A DNA stretch of 64,000 nucleotides. Source: Oscillospiraceae bacterium (lineage in GTDB: Bacteria; Bacillota; Clostridia; Oscillospirales; Oscillospiraceae). The notes beneath the pieces are model-generated. The model saw nothing but the letters and a program-made list of their open reading frames with translations. It was not told where the DNA came from and did no database searches. Both the position numbers and the translations under genes were made by a program. The stretch covers positions 62,001 to 126,000 of the forward strand of contig JAFRER010000006.1 in the NCBI GenBank assembly GCA_017434755.1. The letters run 5' to 3'. Positions 32,441-40,390 of this stretch are shown here, piece by piece. Each line of letters starts with the position of its first letter. The stretch's first letter is position 1.

Positions 32441-32460
32441 CTGTCCGATAAAACGGACAG
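32441..32460. promoter_or_regulatory. Inverted repeat, candidate operator
   Basis: CTGTCCG, six bases, CGGACAG, in the promoter region of the XRE gene. A near copy occurs at 56885 (CTGTCC...GGAC). Confidence 0.5.
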
Positions 32461-32558
32461 TTTCCGGAGCGGCCCCGGCAGGTCCGGGAGACGACTTTTT
32501 CCCCCACGGAAATACAAGATCGGGGAAAATAGTTTCCTAATAAGTGACAAATGTGCGC

Positions 32559-32587
32559 TTGACTTCTCTTGATAGGATAATTATACT
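32559..32587 (+). promoter_or_regulatory. Promoter for the Com-like gene
   Basis: TTGACT, 17 bases, TATACT. Confidence 0.75.
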
Positions 32588-32651
32588 ATAAGCATGATCG
32601 ATATGCAAGAGGCAATTTTGAAGACAGAATTTGAAGAAGAGGAGGACGACG

Positions 32652-32924
32652 ATGAAGAGTTTTGACGTGCACTGTCCGGCCTGCTCGCACTATCTGTGCC
32701 GGGTGGAACCGGAGGTGCTGGAGATGACCGCCTGCTGTTCCTGCTGCGGGAACCGGATGACGGTGCGGAAGCTCAGCAGCCGGCATTACGTGATCGGCTG
32801 GGAAGGGGATCCCGGCGCAATGAGATTGCTGCCGGACAGAAGGGATATAAGATCCCTCAGCAGGCTGGGGATGACAGCGATGCGGGCCGCCGGGGAGTCG
32901 GTCCCTACACAGGGTAAGGCATGA
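32652..32924 (+). CDS. Com-like zinc-finger protein with repeat-derived tail
   Basis: A 90-residue protein: CPACSHYLCRV...CCSCCGNRMTV is a four-Cys zinc finger of the Com (phage Mu translational regulator) type, residues about 7-40. The C-terminal 25 residues, near RDIRSLSRLGMTAMRAAGE, come from the dispersed repeat at 32851, which has extended the reading frame. GAGGAGGA gives the ribosome binding site. The native C-terminus may have been truncated or replaced. Confidence 0.6.
   Translation: MKSFDVHCPACSHYLCRVEPEVLEMTACCSCCGNRMTVRKLSSRHYVIGWEGDPGAMRLLPDRRDIRSLSRLGMTAMRAAGESVPTQGKA
32851..32878. repeat. Dispersed repeat, copy B (partial)
   Basis: GATCCCTCAGCAGGCTGGGG followed by ATGACA, within the 3' end of the Com-like gene. 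Confidence 0.5.
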
Positions 32925-32949
32925 GCGCGGACGGAAATGCCATGTTTTG

Positions 32950-32978
32950 TTGATATGTGCCTGCAGATGTGGTATGGT
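32950..32978 (+). promoter_or_regulatory. Possible promoter for the CXXC membrane gene
   Basis: TTGATA, 17 bases, TATGGT. Confidence 0.45.
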
Positions 32979-33050
32979 TTCAGCATGAGGCAAAAAAGAT
33001 AATACACGGAAAGAGACAGGAAATACGGCAAGTCTGAAAAGGGAGAGGGC

Positions 33051-33473
33051 ATGAAGAGAAAGAAGCTGTTTCTGATCCTGCAGTCCGTAGTGTGTGTGCT
33101 GGGGGCACTGGCGCTGATCGTCGCCGTGCTCCTCGTATACCGCGCGGGCTCGGAGGCGCACGCCCTCGATCCGCTGACGCCTGTCTTCTCGCAGCATATC
33201 GTGGGGGAGAGCCTGAAGCTCGCGGCGCCGCTGCTGTTCATCGGCCTGTGCATGACGGCGGTGGGGCTGCTGCTGGGCGTGCAGGATGAGAAGGGCCTCG
33301 GCCCCGTGAAAGGCGGAAAGGTCGAAAACAGGGCTCCCGGCGGGAAAACACTGCGGACGGTCCTGCTGATTGCGGCCGCTGTGCTGCTGATCGCGGGGAT
33401 CCTCAACGGGAGCGCACGGGACGTGTTCGTCAAGGCGGCAAAGATCTGTACGGAGTGTGTGGGCCTTGGATAA
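33051..33473 (+). CDS. Membrane protein with CD1871A-like CXXC C-terminus
   Basis: A 140-residue membrane protein with three hydrophobic helices (about residues 8-28, 58-75 and 102-118) and a C-terminal end FVKAAKICTECVGLG, which matches the short CD1871A CXXC family. It overlaps the NapH-like gene by 17 bases, a pairing often seen. The CXXC could receive or donate electrons or bind a metal. No AGGAGG-like site is visible; GAAAAGGGAGAG supplies the ribosome binding site. Confidence 0.72.
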   Translation: MKRKKLFLILQSVVCVLGALALIVAVLLVYRAGSEAHALDPLTPVFSQHIVGESLKLAAPLLFIGLCMTAVGLLLGVQDEKGLGPVKGGKVENRAPGGKTLRTVLLIAAAVLLIAGILNGSARDVFVKAAKICTECVGLG

Positions 33474-34476
33474 CGCGGATGTGAAGACCGGCCGGCTGCA
33501 GTCCGTCCGGCCAATGACGAGAAAACTGATCCAGCTCTACAGCGCTCTGCTCCATAACGCGCATCTGCGGGGCTTTATCGACGGCGGGATCTATACCGGA
33601 GCGGCCAAATACGCCTGTGTTCCGGGCCTCAACTGCTATTCCTGTCCCGGGGCAGTGGGCTCCTGTCCGCTCGGGGCGCTGCAGAACGCGCTCGCCTCGA
33701 CGGGGCACCGGGCCGGCTGGTACGTGCTGGGTATCCTCCTGCTCTTCGGCACGGTCCTCGGCCGCACCGTCTGCGGCTGGCTCTGCCCGATGGGCCTGAT
33801 CCAGGAGCTCCTGCACAGGATCCCGACTTACAAGATAAAAAAGAGCCGCGTCACGCGGCTGCTGTCGTATCTGAAATATGTGCTGCTGGCCGTGTTCGTG
33901 ATCGCGGTCCCGCTGTGGGCCGGTCTGAAGAGCGGCCTGCCGCTGCCGGCCTTCTGCAAATACATCTGCCCGGCCGGAACGCTCGAGGGTGCGGTTGGCC
34001 TGCTGGCCAACGAGAGGAACAGGGATCTGTTCGGCCTGCTGGGCGTGTTCTTCACAAGGAAGTTCGTGATCATGGTGATCATCGGTTTCGCCTGCATCTT
34101 CTGCTACCGCAGCTTCTGCCGCTTTCTCTGTCCACTCGGCGCGCTTTACGGTCTGTTCGACCGCTTCTGCCTCACGGGCGTGAAGGTGGATACGGGCAGA
34201 TGCACCGGCTGCGGAAATTGCGTGCGGCACTGCGGCATGGACGTCAAGCGCGTGGGGGACCACGAGTGCATCAGCTGCGGCAGGTGCATGGACGTCTGCC
34301 CCGAGAAGGCCATCTCGCTCAAGGCCGGAAAGCTCACGCTCATGGCCCCGGAGGGGACCTTCGGCGAGGAGGAGACAAAGAAGCGGAAGAAGGCCGGACG
34401 CATCGCGTGGGCCGTCGCCCTGGCCGTGCTGTGCCTCGCGCTGCTGTGGTTCAACTTCCTCGATCCCTCCGCATGA
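33457..34476 (+). CDS. NapH/NosR-like 4Fe-4S membrane protein
   Basis: A 339-residue membrane redox protein. It has several CxxxCP/CxxC groups: NCYSCPGAVGSCPLGA, GWLCPMGLIQE, CKYICPAG, CRFLCPLGALYG, and two ferredoxin motifs at the C-terminus (CTGCGNCVRHCGMD and CISCGRCMDVCPE), each able to hold a 4Fe-4S cluster. Five or six transmembrane helices lie between. Such proteins pass electrons from the quinone or membrane pool. The GTG start at 33457 is uncertain; a TTG at 33466 or GTG at 33481 is as likely. It overlaps the upstream CXXC gene, so the two probably act together. Confidence 0.85.
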   Translation: MWALDNADVKTGRLQSVRPMTRKLIQLYSALLHNAHLRGFIDGGIYTGAAKYACVPGLNCYSCPGAVGSCPLGALQNALASTGHRAGWYVLGILLLFGTVLGRTVCGWLCPMGLIQELLHRIPTYKIKKSRVTRLLSYLKYVLLAVFVIAVPLWAGLKSGLPLPAFCKYICPAGTLEGAVGLLANERNRDLFGLLGVFFTRKFVIMVIIGFACIFCYRSFCRFLCPLGALYGLFDRFCLTGVKVDTGRCTGCGNCVRHCGMDVKRVGDHECISCGRCMDVCPEKAISLKAGKLTLMAPEGTFGEEETKKRKKAGRIAWAVALAVLCLALLWFNFLDPSA

Positions 34477-34508
34477 GGCTTGCCGGCGCCCGCCGCGAAT
34501 AAAAAAAG

Positions 34509-34532
34509 ACTGCCGTCCTTCGGGGCGGCAGT
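34509..34532. terminator. Bidirectional terminator with TTCG loop
   Basis: A 10-bp stem around TTCG, ending in T5 on the plus strand; A-run on the other. Confidence 0.85.
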
Positions 34533-34538
34533 TTTTCG

Positions 34539-35006
34539 TTATTTTCCGTTCCGGAAGAGTTTTCTTCGCCGGAGATAGTAGACCAGAATCAGGATCCGCA
34601 GGACGAAGCGGACGCCGATAAGCAGCAGATAGGCGGTCACGAAGCGGTCCGCATAGTGGCTGTAGTCCGTGAATAAAAAGGCGCTGACGCCCGCGAGCAG
34701 GAACACCAGCCGCTTGGCGGTGCAAAGGCGGTATTCCCGCATGGAAAGCTCCTTCCGAAACAGGAAAATGAAGAAGGAGAGCACAAGGCCGATCACCGCG
34801 AAGCCGAGGCCGAACACGTCCCCGTTGGCGAGGTTGAAGCGGCCGCGGTACATGAGGAAGAAGCCAACGATCCAGAAAGCGTAGACGAACATCTCGATGA
34901 CGGGCCAGATGCGCGAGAGGAACCAATGGAGCCGGAGACCCGGCGGCAGAGGCTGCATTTCGCCTGCTGCGGGCGTGCCGTTCGCGGACTGTTTCTCATT
35001 GCTCAT
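34539..35006 (-). CDS. Four-helix membrane protein
   Basis: A 155-residue integral membrane protein with helices at about residues 32-50, 60-80, 95-115 and 120-140 and a short basic tail (YYLRRRKLFRNGK). I do not recognise a family. The start at 35006 follows GGAAAGGAG. It stands alone between a shared terminator and the repeat-rich DNA at 35100-35280. Confidence 0.6.
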   Translation of the reverse strand: MSNEKQSANGTPAAGEMQPLPPGLRLHWFLSRIWPVIEMFVYAFWIVGFFLMYRGRFNLANGDVFGLGFAVIGLVLSFFIFLFRKELSMREYRLCTAKRLVFLLAGVSAFLFTDYSHYADRFVTAYLLLIGVRFVLRILILVYYLRRRKLFRNGK

Positions 35007-35109
35007 GTGCTGCGAGTCTCCTTTCCTGTATGGTATCTGCCGCTCCCATAGTACCACAGTTCCCGCCTTCTGCATAGTGCGGCATCCGTCGATCGACACC
35101 CTGTTGAAA

Positions 35110-35120
35110 ATTATGTCAAC
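35110..35120 (-). repeat. XerD-arm-like motif 10
   Basis: ATTATGTCAAC, shortly before the tandem array. Confidence 0.45.
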
Positions 35121-35182
35121 AATGTTGAATAGTGCATTAAAAAGGAGCTTGAAACTGCACGGGATAACGCATTGTCAACCGA

Positions 35183-35280
35183 ATGATGGTAACTGAAATA
35201 TGTATAGTAAAATATGTTAATGATATTATGACAAATAAATTATGTATAGGAAATTATGGTGAGTAAATTATGTGAATGAA
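35183..35280 (+). repeat. 14-bp tandem repeat array
   Basis: Seven consecutive 14-base units start at 35183, 35197, 35211, 35225, 35239, 35253 and 35267. Each begins ATTATG or a one-base variant (ATGATG, AATATG, AATATG, then ATTATG four times), followed by eight variable, AT-rich bases. It is AT-rich against GC-rich flanks and lies between two same-strand genes. It resembles an iteron array, and the ATTATG start recalls the XerD-arm motif. Confidence 0.75.
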
Positions 35281-35317
35281 AAGGAAAGAGCGGCCGCAGC
35301 GCGCGGGCATAAAAAAG

Positions 35318-35340
35318 GCGGGCCCCTCAGCGGGACCCGC
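35318..35340 (-). terminator. Terminator of the zinc-ribbon gene at 35367
   Basis: On the minus strand GCGGGTCCC pairs with GGGGCCCGC with one mismatch, followed by CTTTTTT. Confidence 0.75.
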
Positions 35341-35366
35341 ATAAATTCCTTCAGGAAACGGCGCGC

Positions 35367-35912
35367 TTATTTTGCCTTATATTCCTTCCAGGCCTTGTCG
35401 AGCTTGAAGGCGCTGGAAACGGCGTAGATGCCTGCTATCACGATCACGATCCCTAAGGGCCTGCCGTATACGATGAGCCCGTATACAACATTGATAACGG
35501 AATAGACGAGAAGAATGATGGCGCAGACCTTGCTCTGCTTCAGATGGATAAGCAGTCCGAGCACCAGCAGGATGACGACATCCACAAAGGACATCATGCT
35601 TCCGCCGTTATTTGCGCTGATGATGGCTGCAAGCAGCGTGATCCCGGCGCTGACATAGCAGATGATGCCGCTGGCCCGGATCTGTTTCTTCAGAGGGGCG
35701 TTTTCGGGCAGATCGACAAATTCCTTCTTTGTGGCCACTTTGGGCGCGTAGGGGGCATAGGGGCTCTCCGCGGCATAGGCCGGATAGACCGGGCTTTCGG
35801 CTGCGGGCTCCGGCTGGGGCGAAGCGGCCGCCTGGCTGATCTGCGAGCCGCAGGAGGTGCAGAATTTCGCGCCGTCGTCGTTGAAAGCACCGCACGTTTC
35901 GCACTGTTTCAT
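35367..35912 (-). CDS. Zinc-ribbon plus multi-helix membrane protein
   Basis: A 181-residue protein: zinc ribbon CETCGAFND...CTSCGSQ (Cys4) at residues 4-21, a Pro/Ala/Tyr-rich linker (about 24-60), then three or four transmembrane helices (about 80-165) and a basic tail. The ribosome binding site is GAAAGGATGA. The family is unknown, but the zinc-ribbon-linker-membrane design recurs at 29.8-31.7 kb and at 35975, 39076 and 40391. Confidence 0.75.
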   Translation of the reverse strand: MKQCETCGAFNDDGAKFCTSCGSQISQAAASPQPEPAAESPVYPAYAAESPYAPYAPKVATKKEFVDLPENAPLKKQIRASGIICYVSAGITLLAAIISANNGGSMMSFVDVVILLVLGLLIHLKQSKVCAIILLVYSVINVVYGLIVYGRPLGIVIVIAGIYAVSSAFKLDKAWKEYKAK

Positions 35913-35946
35913 GGGTGATCATCCTTTCTGTATAATTTGTCGCTTT

Positions 35947-35958
35947 GGTTTACATAAT
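35947..35958 (+). repeat. XerD-arm-like motif 11
   Basis: GGTTTACATAAT between two same-strand genes. Confidence 0.55.
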
Positions 35959-35974
35959 GTTATGAGGATCGCCC

Positions 35975-37207
35975 TCAGGACTCCTTCCATGCCGGGTCGT
36001 CCAGCAGGCGCTGATAGAGGCCGGTCTGCTTGCCGGTCTTGTCCTTGAGCGTGAGCAGGGTGGCGAAGTGGTACCAGTTGCCGTTCTCGTCGCGCAAGTG
36101 TGTCTCCTCCGCGAACTGTTCGTACTGGCTGAAGGCGGCGATCTCGTTGCGCCAGCAGTAGGTGTAGCTCTGCGCGCGTCCGTCGGCGCCGAAGCAGATG
36201 CGGAAGATCTCCCGGTCTGCGGCCTTCGCGGAGCCTGTCTCAAGGCTTTCGCCCCAGACGGAAAGCGTGTAGATGTTCGCGCCTTCGCCGCTCCGCGGGA
36301 AGGTGACCCGCTCCACGGTATGCCCGCCGAGGGCGAGAGTGTCGGTGTAGTTCTTCTTTGCGGCCAGATCGGTGTACATGTCGTTCCTGCCGGGGACGAT
36401 CCGCCGTTCCACCGAGAGCACGTCGTCCGTGTAGGCGACCTCGCGGGTGACCGCGGCCTTCCCCTCGGCGTTCTGCCGGGTAATCGTCGCAAGCCTTCCG
36501 TCCGGCAGATAGACGAACTCGTAGCTGAACTCATATACCCCCTTGGAAAGCGACCGCACATACAGGATCTCGCGTGTCTCGGGATCGAAGCTGAGCAGGA
36601 GGGACTTGCTGCCGCCCGAATAGGTGAAAACGAGCTCCTGATCGCTGCTCGCGCCGACGGCGGCGGTCTGTCCGGTCCCGGTCTCCGGGGGAGTTCCCTC
36701 CGGCGGCGTTTCGTCCGGTTCCTGTTCCTCCGGCGGCAGCGTATCGGCCTCCGGCGGGGCTGTGTCCGCCGGTGCGGGGGTCGGCGTCGGAGTTGGCTTA
36801 GGCGTCGGGGCGGGCGGGGGCAAAGGGGTCGCTTCGGGGCTTGCGGTCGCGGCGGGAGTTGGTTTCGGCGTGGGCTTGGGCGGCGTGGGGATCGGCTTGT
36901 AAAGGCTCAGGAAAATGCTTCCGAGGATGAACAGCGCCGCCACGGAGATCAGGATGCCGGTGTGCTTCCGCTTCACAACGGCCTTCGCCTCTTCCTCCGG
37001 GTGGCTTACCTGCGGCCGGGAGATGCCGCACCGGTAGCAGTATTCCAGCTCGCTGCTGTTCTCCGTCCCGCAGTAGCGGCACTTCCATACGGTCTCCACC
37101 GTCTCTCCGGCCTTGGGCTTTACCGAGCGGGGCCTTTCGCTGCCGCAGCCGATACAGTACCGGTATTGATCGGGATTTTCCTTCCCGCATTTTTCACATT
37201 TCCACAT
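35975..37207 (-). CDS. Double zinc-ribbon membrane protein with YD-like outer domain
   Basis: A 410-residue protein: two cytoplasmic zinc ribbons (CEKCGKENPDQYRYCIGCG and CRYCGTENSSELEYCYRCG), a transmembrane helix (about residues 82-102), a Pro/Thr/Ala-rich linker (about 105-170), and an outer domain with YD-like segments FEFVYLPDGRLATITRQ. The outer domain resembles parts of the lipoproteins at 11003 and 28143. The start is ATG 37207 after AGAGGGA. It may carry an outside signal to a zinc-binding inner end, an inference from topology. Confidence 0.72.
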   Translation of the reverse strand: MWKCEKCGKENPDQYRYCIGCGSERPRSVKPKAGETVETVWKCRYCGTENSSELEYCYRCGISRPQVSHPEEEAKAVVKRKHTGILISVAALFILGSIFLSLYKPIPTPPKPTPKPTPAATASPEATPLPPPAPTPKPTPTPTPAPADTAPPEADTLPPEEQEPDETPPEGTPPETGTGQTAAVGASSDQELVFTYSGGSKSLLLSFDPETREILYVRSLSKGVYEFSYEFVYLPDGRLATITRQNAEGKAAVTREVAYTDDVLSVERRIVPGRNDMYTDLAAKKNYTDTLALGGHTVERVTFPRSGEGANIYTLSVWGESLETGSAKAADREIFRICFGADGRAQSYTYCWRNEIAAFSQYEQFAEETHLRDENGNWYHFATLLTLKDKTGKQTGLYQRLLDDPAWKES

Positions 37208-37406
37208 GGCGCATCCCTCTCGCGCATCATAGTCTCCGTGCCGCCGGAACCGCAGAAACATGCCTGTCTGAATGCCTGAGTCGAATACTTAAAAACATAA
37301 TACCATAAGCGCCGGAAAAAAACAGAGGAAATTTGCGCTTATATGCCGTTTTTACGGGGATCCGCGGCCGGGAGCGGGAAAAAGACGCGCATGCTTCCGG
37401 GAAGGC

Positions 37407-37435
37407 TCGACAAGCGCGTCAGTTTGGTATAGAAT
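37407..37435 (+). promoter_or_regulatory. Promoter for the helical-bundle lipoprotein
   Basis: TCGACA, 17 bases, TAGAAT. Confidence 0.55.
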
Positions 37436-37507
37436 AAGAAAACACTATCAGCATGGAAAGCCGGACCGGAGGGAGATCCCGCCGGCCGCGGTTTCCGGAG
37501 GTCGGAA

Positions 37508-38863
37508 ATGAAAAGGATCATATGCCTGCTGCTCGTCGCCGCGCTCGTGCTCAGTCTGGCGGGCTGCGGGATGGTTAGCGACAGGGTGCTCGCCGTGGAG
37601 AAGGCCATAGACGAGATCGGCGAGGTCACCCTCGAGAGCGCGGACAGGATCGCCGAGGCGCGGAAAGCCTTCGACAGACTGCCCGAAAAGGAAAAGAAGA
37701 ACGTCTCCAACGCCCGCAAGCTCGTTGCGGCCGAGGAGGAACTGCAGGACCTGAAGAACAACGGGACCGTCACGGAGCTGATCGATGCGCTCTGGGCGCT
37801 CCGGGACATCATCCCCGCCTCGGCGGAGGAGATCGAAAAGCTGCAGGCCCGCCTCGACGAGCTCCCGCAGAAGCTGCGCGACCGGGTGAACAACAGCGGC
37901 CGGCTGGAGGACGCGCGGGAGGTCCTCGCCGTGTCGGAGACGATCGAGGCCCTCGGCGACATCCTGCCCGCCCTGAAGGAGGTCCCCGCCAGGCTGAAAG
38001 AGGCCGGGGAGGAGAGCCTCGCGGACGTGCCGGAGATCCTGGCCGGGGCGAAGGAGAGCATCGACGAGGCGCTTTCCGCCTTTGACGCTCTCGATCCGGA
38101 GCTGCAGCGGATGCTGGGCAACAGCACCCTCCTGGAGGATGCCAAGGACTGGTATCAGGCCGCGCAGTACGCCGTGGCGGAGAAGCACTTCGGCGAATGG
38201 GAGATGGAGAAGGCCCTGGAGCTTTACCGTCAGTTCCCGGAGGACTATAAGGAGACCGCTTCGCGGATCGCTTCCGCGGAGAACTTCCTGAACTGGCAGG
38301 CCGCGCGGGCGGATCTGCCGGGCAAATGGGTCTGGGACGGCCAGACTTCCGCGGGATCCGACGGCAAGACCTATCGGGCGGATTTCCCGGAGCTCACCAT
38401 CCGCGAGCTTCAGCCGGACGATGCCTTCGCCGGCATTCGCTTCCGGGAGAAGCGGCTGCTGTATGTGGAGCTCGTGCCCGGGACGCTGAAGAAGGCGGAG
38501 CTGAGCCAGACGGTGCTGAACAAGCTGCATGAGCTCCGGCCGAAGTCCTTCACGGCGGCGAACATCGAGAGCTATCTCCACCTGGACGACCATCTGGACG
38601 GCGGCCGCCAGGTCTACAGCGGGGACATCCCCACCGATACCGGCCCCTGGGAAGGCGCCCGCCTCGTTCTGCACGGCGGCATCCACACCCATGGGACCTC
38701 CGGCGGCAGCAGCTGGGACCACCTGCTCCAGATGACCATCACCCTGCAGGAGGACGGCCGGCTGCGCGTGGAGTACTACGTGCGCGACCGCGACAAGGTG
38801 ACCGACCCGAACGCCCTTCCCGCCATGGCCGAGACGGTGGTCTTCTACTACGACAAAAAGTGA
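37508..38863 (+). CDS. Helical-repeat lipoprotein
   Basis: A 451-residue lipoprotein: lipobox LAGC (Cys near 20), helical repeats at about residues 25-240 (VEKAIDEIGEVTLESADRI, ARKAFDRLPEKEKKNV, ARLDELPQKLRDRVNN) like FIVAR-type surface helices, then a C-terminal beta-rich domain (about 265-451) with ELTIRELQPDDAFAGIRF and RLVLHGGIHTHG. GGAGGT precedes the start. It is followed by a terminator and a GGTTTACATAAC motif. Function unknown. Confidence 0.78.
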   Translation: MKRIICLLLVAALVLSLAGCGMVSDRVLAVEKAIDEIGEVTLESADRIAEARKAFDRLPEKEKKNVSNARKLVAAEEELQDLKNNGTVTELIDALWALRDIIPASAEEIEKLQARLDELPQKLRDRVNNSGRLEDAREVLAVSETIEALGDILPALKEVPARLKEAGEESLADVPEILAGAKESIDEALSAFDALDPELQRMLGNSTLLEDAKDWYQAAQYAVAEKHFGEWEMEKALELYRQFPEDYKETASRIASAENFLNWQAARADLPGKWVWDGQTSAGSDGKTYRADFPELTIRELQPDDAFAGIRFREKRLLYVELVPGTLKKAELSQTVLNKLHELRPKSFTAANIESYLHLDDHLDGGRQVYSGDIPTDTGPWEGARLVLHGGIHTHGTSGGSSWDHLLQMTITLQEDGRLRVEYYVRDRDKVTDPNALPAMAETVVFYYDKK

Positions 38864-38900
38864 CCGGCCTGCAGCCGCACAGAGAATACGGAAACAGACA

Positions 38901-38930
38901 CAAGGGCAGAGGATCGCTCCTCGGCCCTTG
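38901..38930 (+). terminator. Terminator of the helical-repeat lipoprotein gene
   Basis: The CAAGGGC-A-GAGGA arm pairs with TCCTC-G-GCCCTTG, loop TCGC, followed by GTTTTTG. Confidence 0.8.
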
Positions 38931-38947
38931 GTTTTTGCCCCCCGTTT

Positions 38948-38959
38948 GGTTTACATAAC
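38948..38959 (+). repeat. XerD-arm-like motif 12
   Basis: GGTTTACATAAC, one mismatch, 17 bases past the terminator. Confidence 0.5.
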
Positions 38960-39006
38960 ACAGATCAGGCCGCCTGCGGAGAAATGCGGGAAAGGGGTGA
39001 TTTTTC

Positions 39007-39035
39007 TTGCGTTCGGATACCGGCCTTGCTATAAT
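39007..39035 (+). promoter_or_regulatory. Promoter for the zinc-ribbon lipoprotein at 39076
   Basis: TTGCGT, 17 bases, TATAAT with TGC extension. Confidence 0.8.
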
Positions 39036-39075
39036 GATAAAGCATTAAATTATTGCGTTCACGGAGGCCGCCGAA

Positions 39076-40284
39076 ATGAAAAAGAAGATAGCCGTACTGC
39101 TGATGCTCGTCATCCTTGTTGGCCTGCTCGCGGGCTGCGGGGGAAAATTGAGCGGGACCTATGTGCCCGTGGATGATTACTACTCCGAATACGATGCCCT
39201 TACGTTCAAAGGAAACAAGGTCACGTTCACCACCTGGGGCTTTGATACGTCCGGCACGTACAAGATCAAGGGCGATCAGATCACCTTAAAAGCCAATTTT
39301 TATGGCTATGAGGCCGAAGAGACCTTGAGCTTCAGCAAGAAAGGCAAGTCCATCTTCATCGACGGCGAGGAATATGTCAGAGGCAAGAAGCCGGACAGCA
39401 TTTCGGCAGTTGAGGCTGTCGGTGCCATTACCGGCGTCTCCTCGCAGATCAACAGGGCAAAACGCACCGCCACCACCCTCCTTGTCATCTTTCTCGTGGT
39501 GCTTCCGATCATTGCGATCGCCGTGCTCGTGCTGATGCGCAAGAAGATCCCCTGGGTGGATTCCACGGTCGACAAGGTCTGCGCATGGGCGAAAAAGACC
39601 TTCAACAAAGTGGCGGATCCCGAAACGAGAGCGCATATAAAGGAAGGCGCGGCGAAGGTCGGCAATAAGGTCTCCGTCGGCGCCGGAAAAGCGGCCGCAA
39701 AGGTCTCCTCCGGCGTAGCGTCCGGCACCGCCGCCTTCAAGGCGGAAATAGCAAAGAGGCAGGCCGCGAAGGGCTGGAAGTGCCCGAACTGCGGAACGTC
39801 CAACAGCCCCCAGAGCCGCTTCTGCACCAACTGCGGCACCGAAAAACCGGCGGACGTGCAGCCGGTACCGGTGACCGTGGCCACGGAGGTCGAGGAATTC
39901 CCGGAGGAACACCGTCCCGCCCAGGCCGCTCCCGCCCAGCCGAAGGGACCGGCCCAGGCCCCGGTGGACAGTACGGACAGTTCCCGGCTGCCTCCCGCGA
40001 GACGTTCCGTCACCGAGGATCGCTGCTGCGTCTGCGGCAAGCCGCTCGACGAGGAGCAGGTGAAGCTGTTCGACCATCCCTACGGCGTGGAGGCCCGCCT
40101 GTGCAAGAAGTGCCACACGGCCATGTTCATCCTCGCCTCCGGGACCGACATGAATCAGTTCAACAATGCGAACAGATACCTCAAGCACTATATCGCCACG
40201 GCGGACCCGGTGGTGGAAAAGAGCCTGAACAAGTTCATCAGCAAGGCCGAGGCGCGTATCTACAACGACATGATGGGAGAATAA
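39076..40284 (+). CDS. Lipoprotein-like membrane protein with two zinc ribbons
   Basis: A 402-residue protein with lipobox LAGC (Cys21), a small outer beta-domain (residues about 25-120), a transmembrane helix (about 135-155), a helical segment, and a cytoplasmic part with zinc ribbon CPNCGTSN...CTNCGTEKP (about 236-254) and a second Cys site CCVCGKPL...CKKCHTAM (about 317-350). The second site and the following helices resemble the C-terminus of the protein at 40391 (CCICGQVLG), so the tails are paralogous. No AGGAGG site is clear. Confidence 0.72.
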   Translation: MKKKIAVLLMLVILVGLLAGCGGKLSGTYVPVDDYYSEYDALTFKGNKVTFTTWGFDTSGTYKIKGDQITLKANFYGYEAEETLSFSKKGKSIFIDGEEYVRGKKPDSISAVEAVGAITGVSSQINRAKRTATTLLVIFLVVLPIIAIAVLVLMRKKIPWVDSTVDKVCAWAKKTFNKVADPETRAHIKEGAAKVGNKVSVGAGKAAAKVSSGVASGTAAFKAEIAKRQAAKGWKCPNCGTSNSPQSRFCTNCGTEKPADVQPVPVTVATEVEEFPEEHRPAQAAPAQPKGPAQAPVDSTDSSRLPPARRSVTEDRCCVCGKPLDEEQVKLFDHPYGVEARLCKKCHTAMFILASGTDMNQFNNANRYLKHYIATADPVVEKSLNKFISKAEARIYNDMMGE

Positions 40285-40308
40285 GCTCCCGTCCCATAGA
40301 AAACACAC

Positions 40309-40334
40309 AGGGCAGAGGAACGTTCCTCTGCCCT
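40309..40334. terminator. Perfect palindromic hairpin
   Basis: Two 13-base arms starting AGGGCAGAGG, the centre being AACGTT. It is followed by a GGTTTACATAAT motif. Confidence 0.8.
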
Positions 40335-40350
40335 TGTTCTTTCTGCGTGT

Positions 40351-40362
40351 GGTTTACATAAT
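40351..40362 (+). repeat. XerD-arm-like motif 13
   Basis: GGTTTACATAAT, 16 bases past a palindromic hairpin. Confidence 0.6.
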
Positions 40363-40390
40363 TCAAAAACGCCCGGAGGCCGCCGCGGCT

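Noticed and set aside
35183-35280. CRISPR-like regular repeat array
   Set aside because: Units are 14 bases and contiguous without unique spacers; no cas genes are near.
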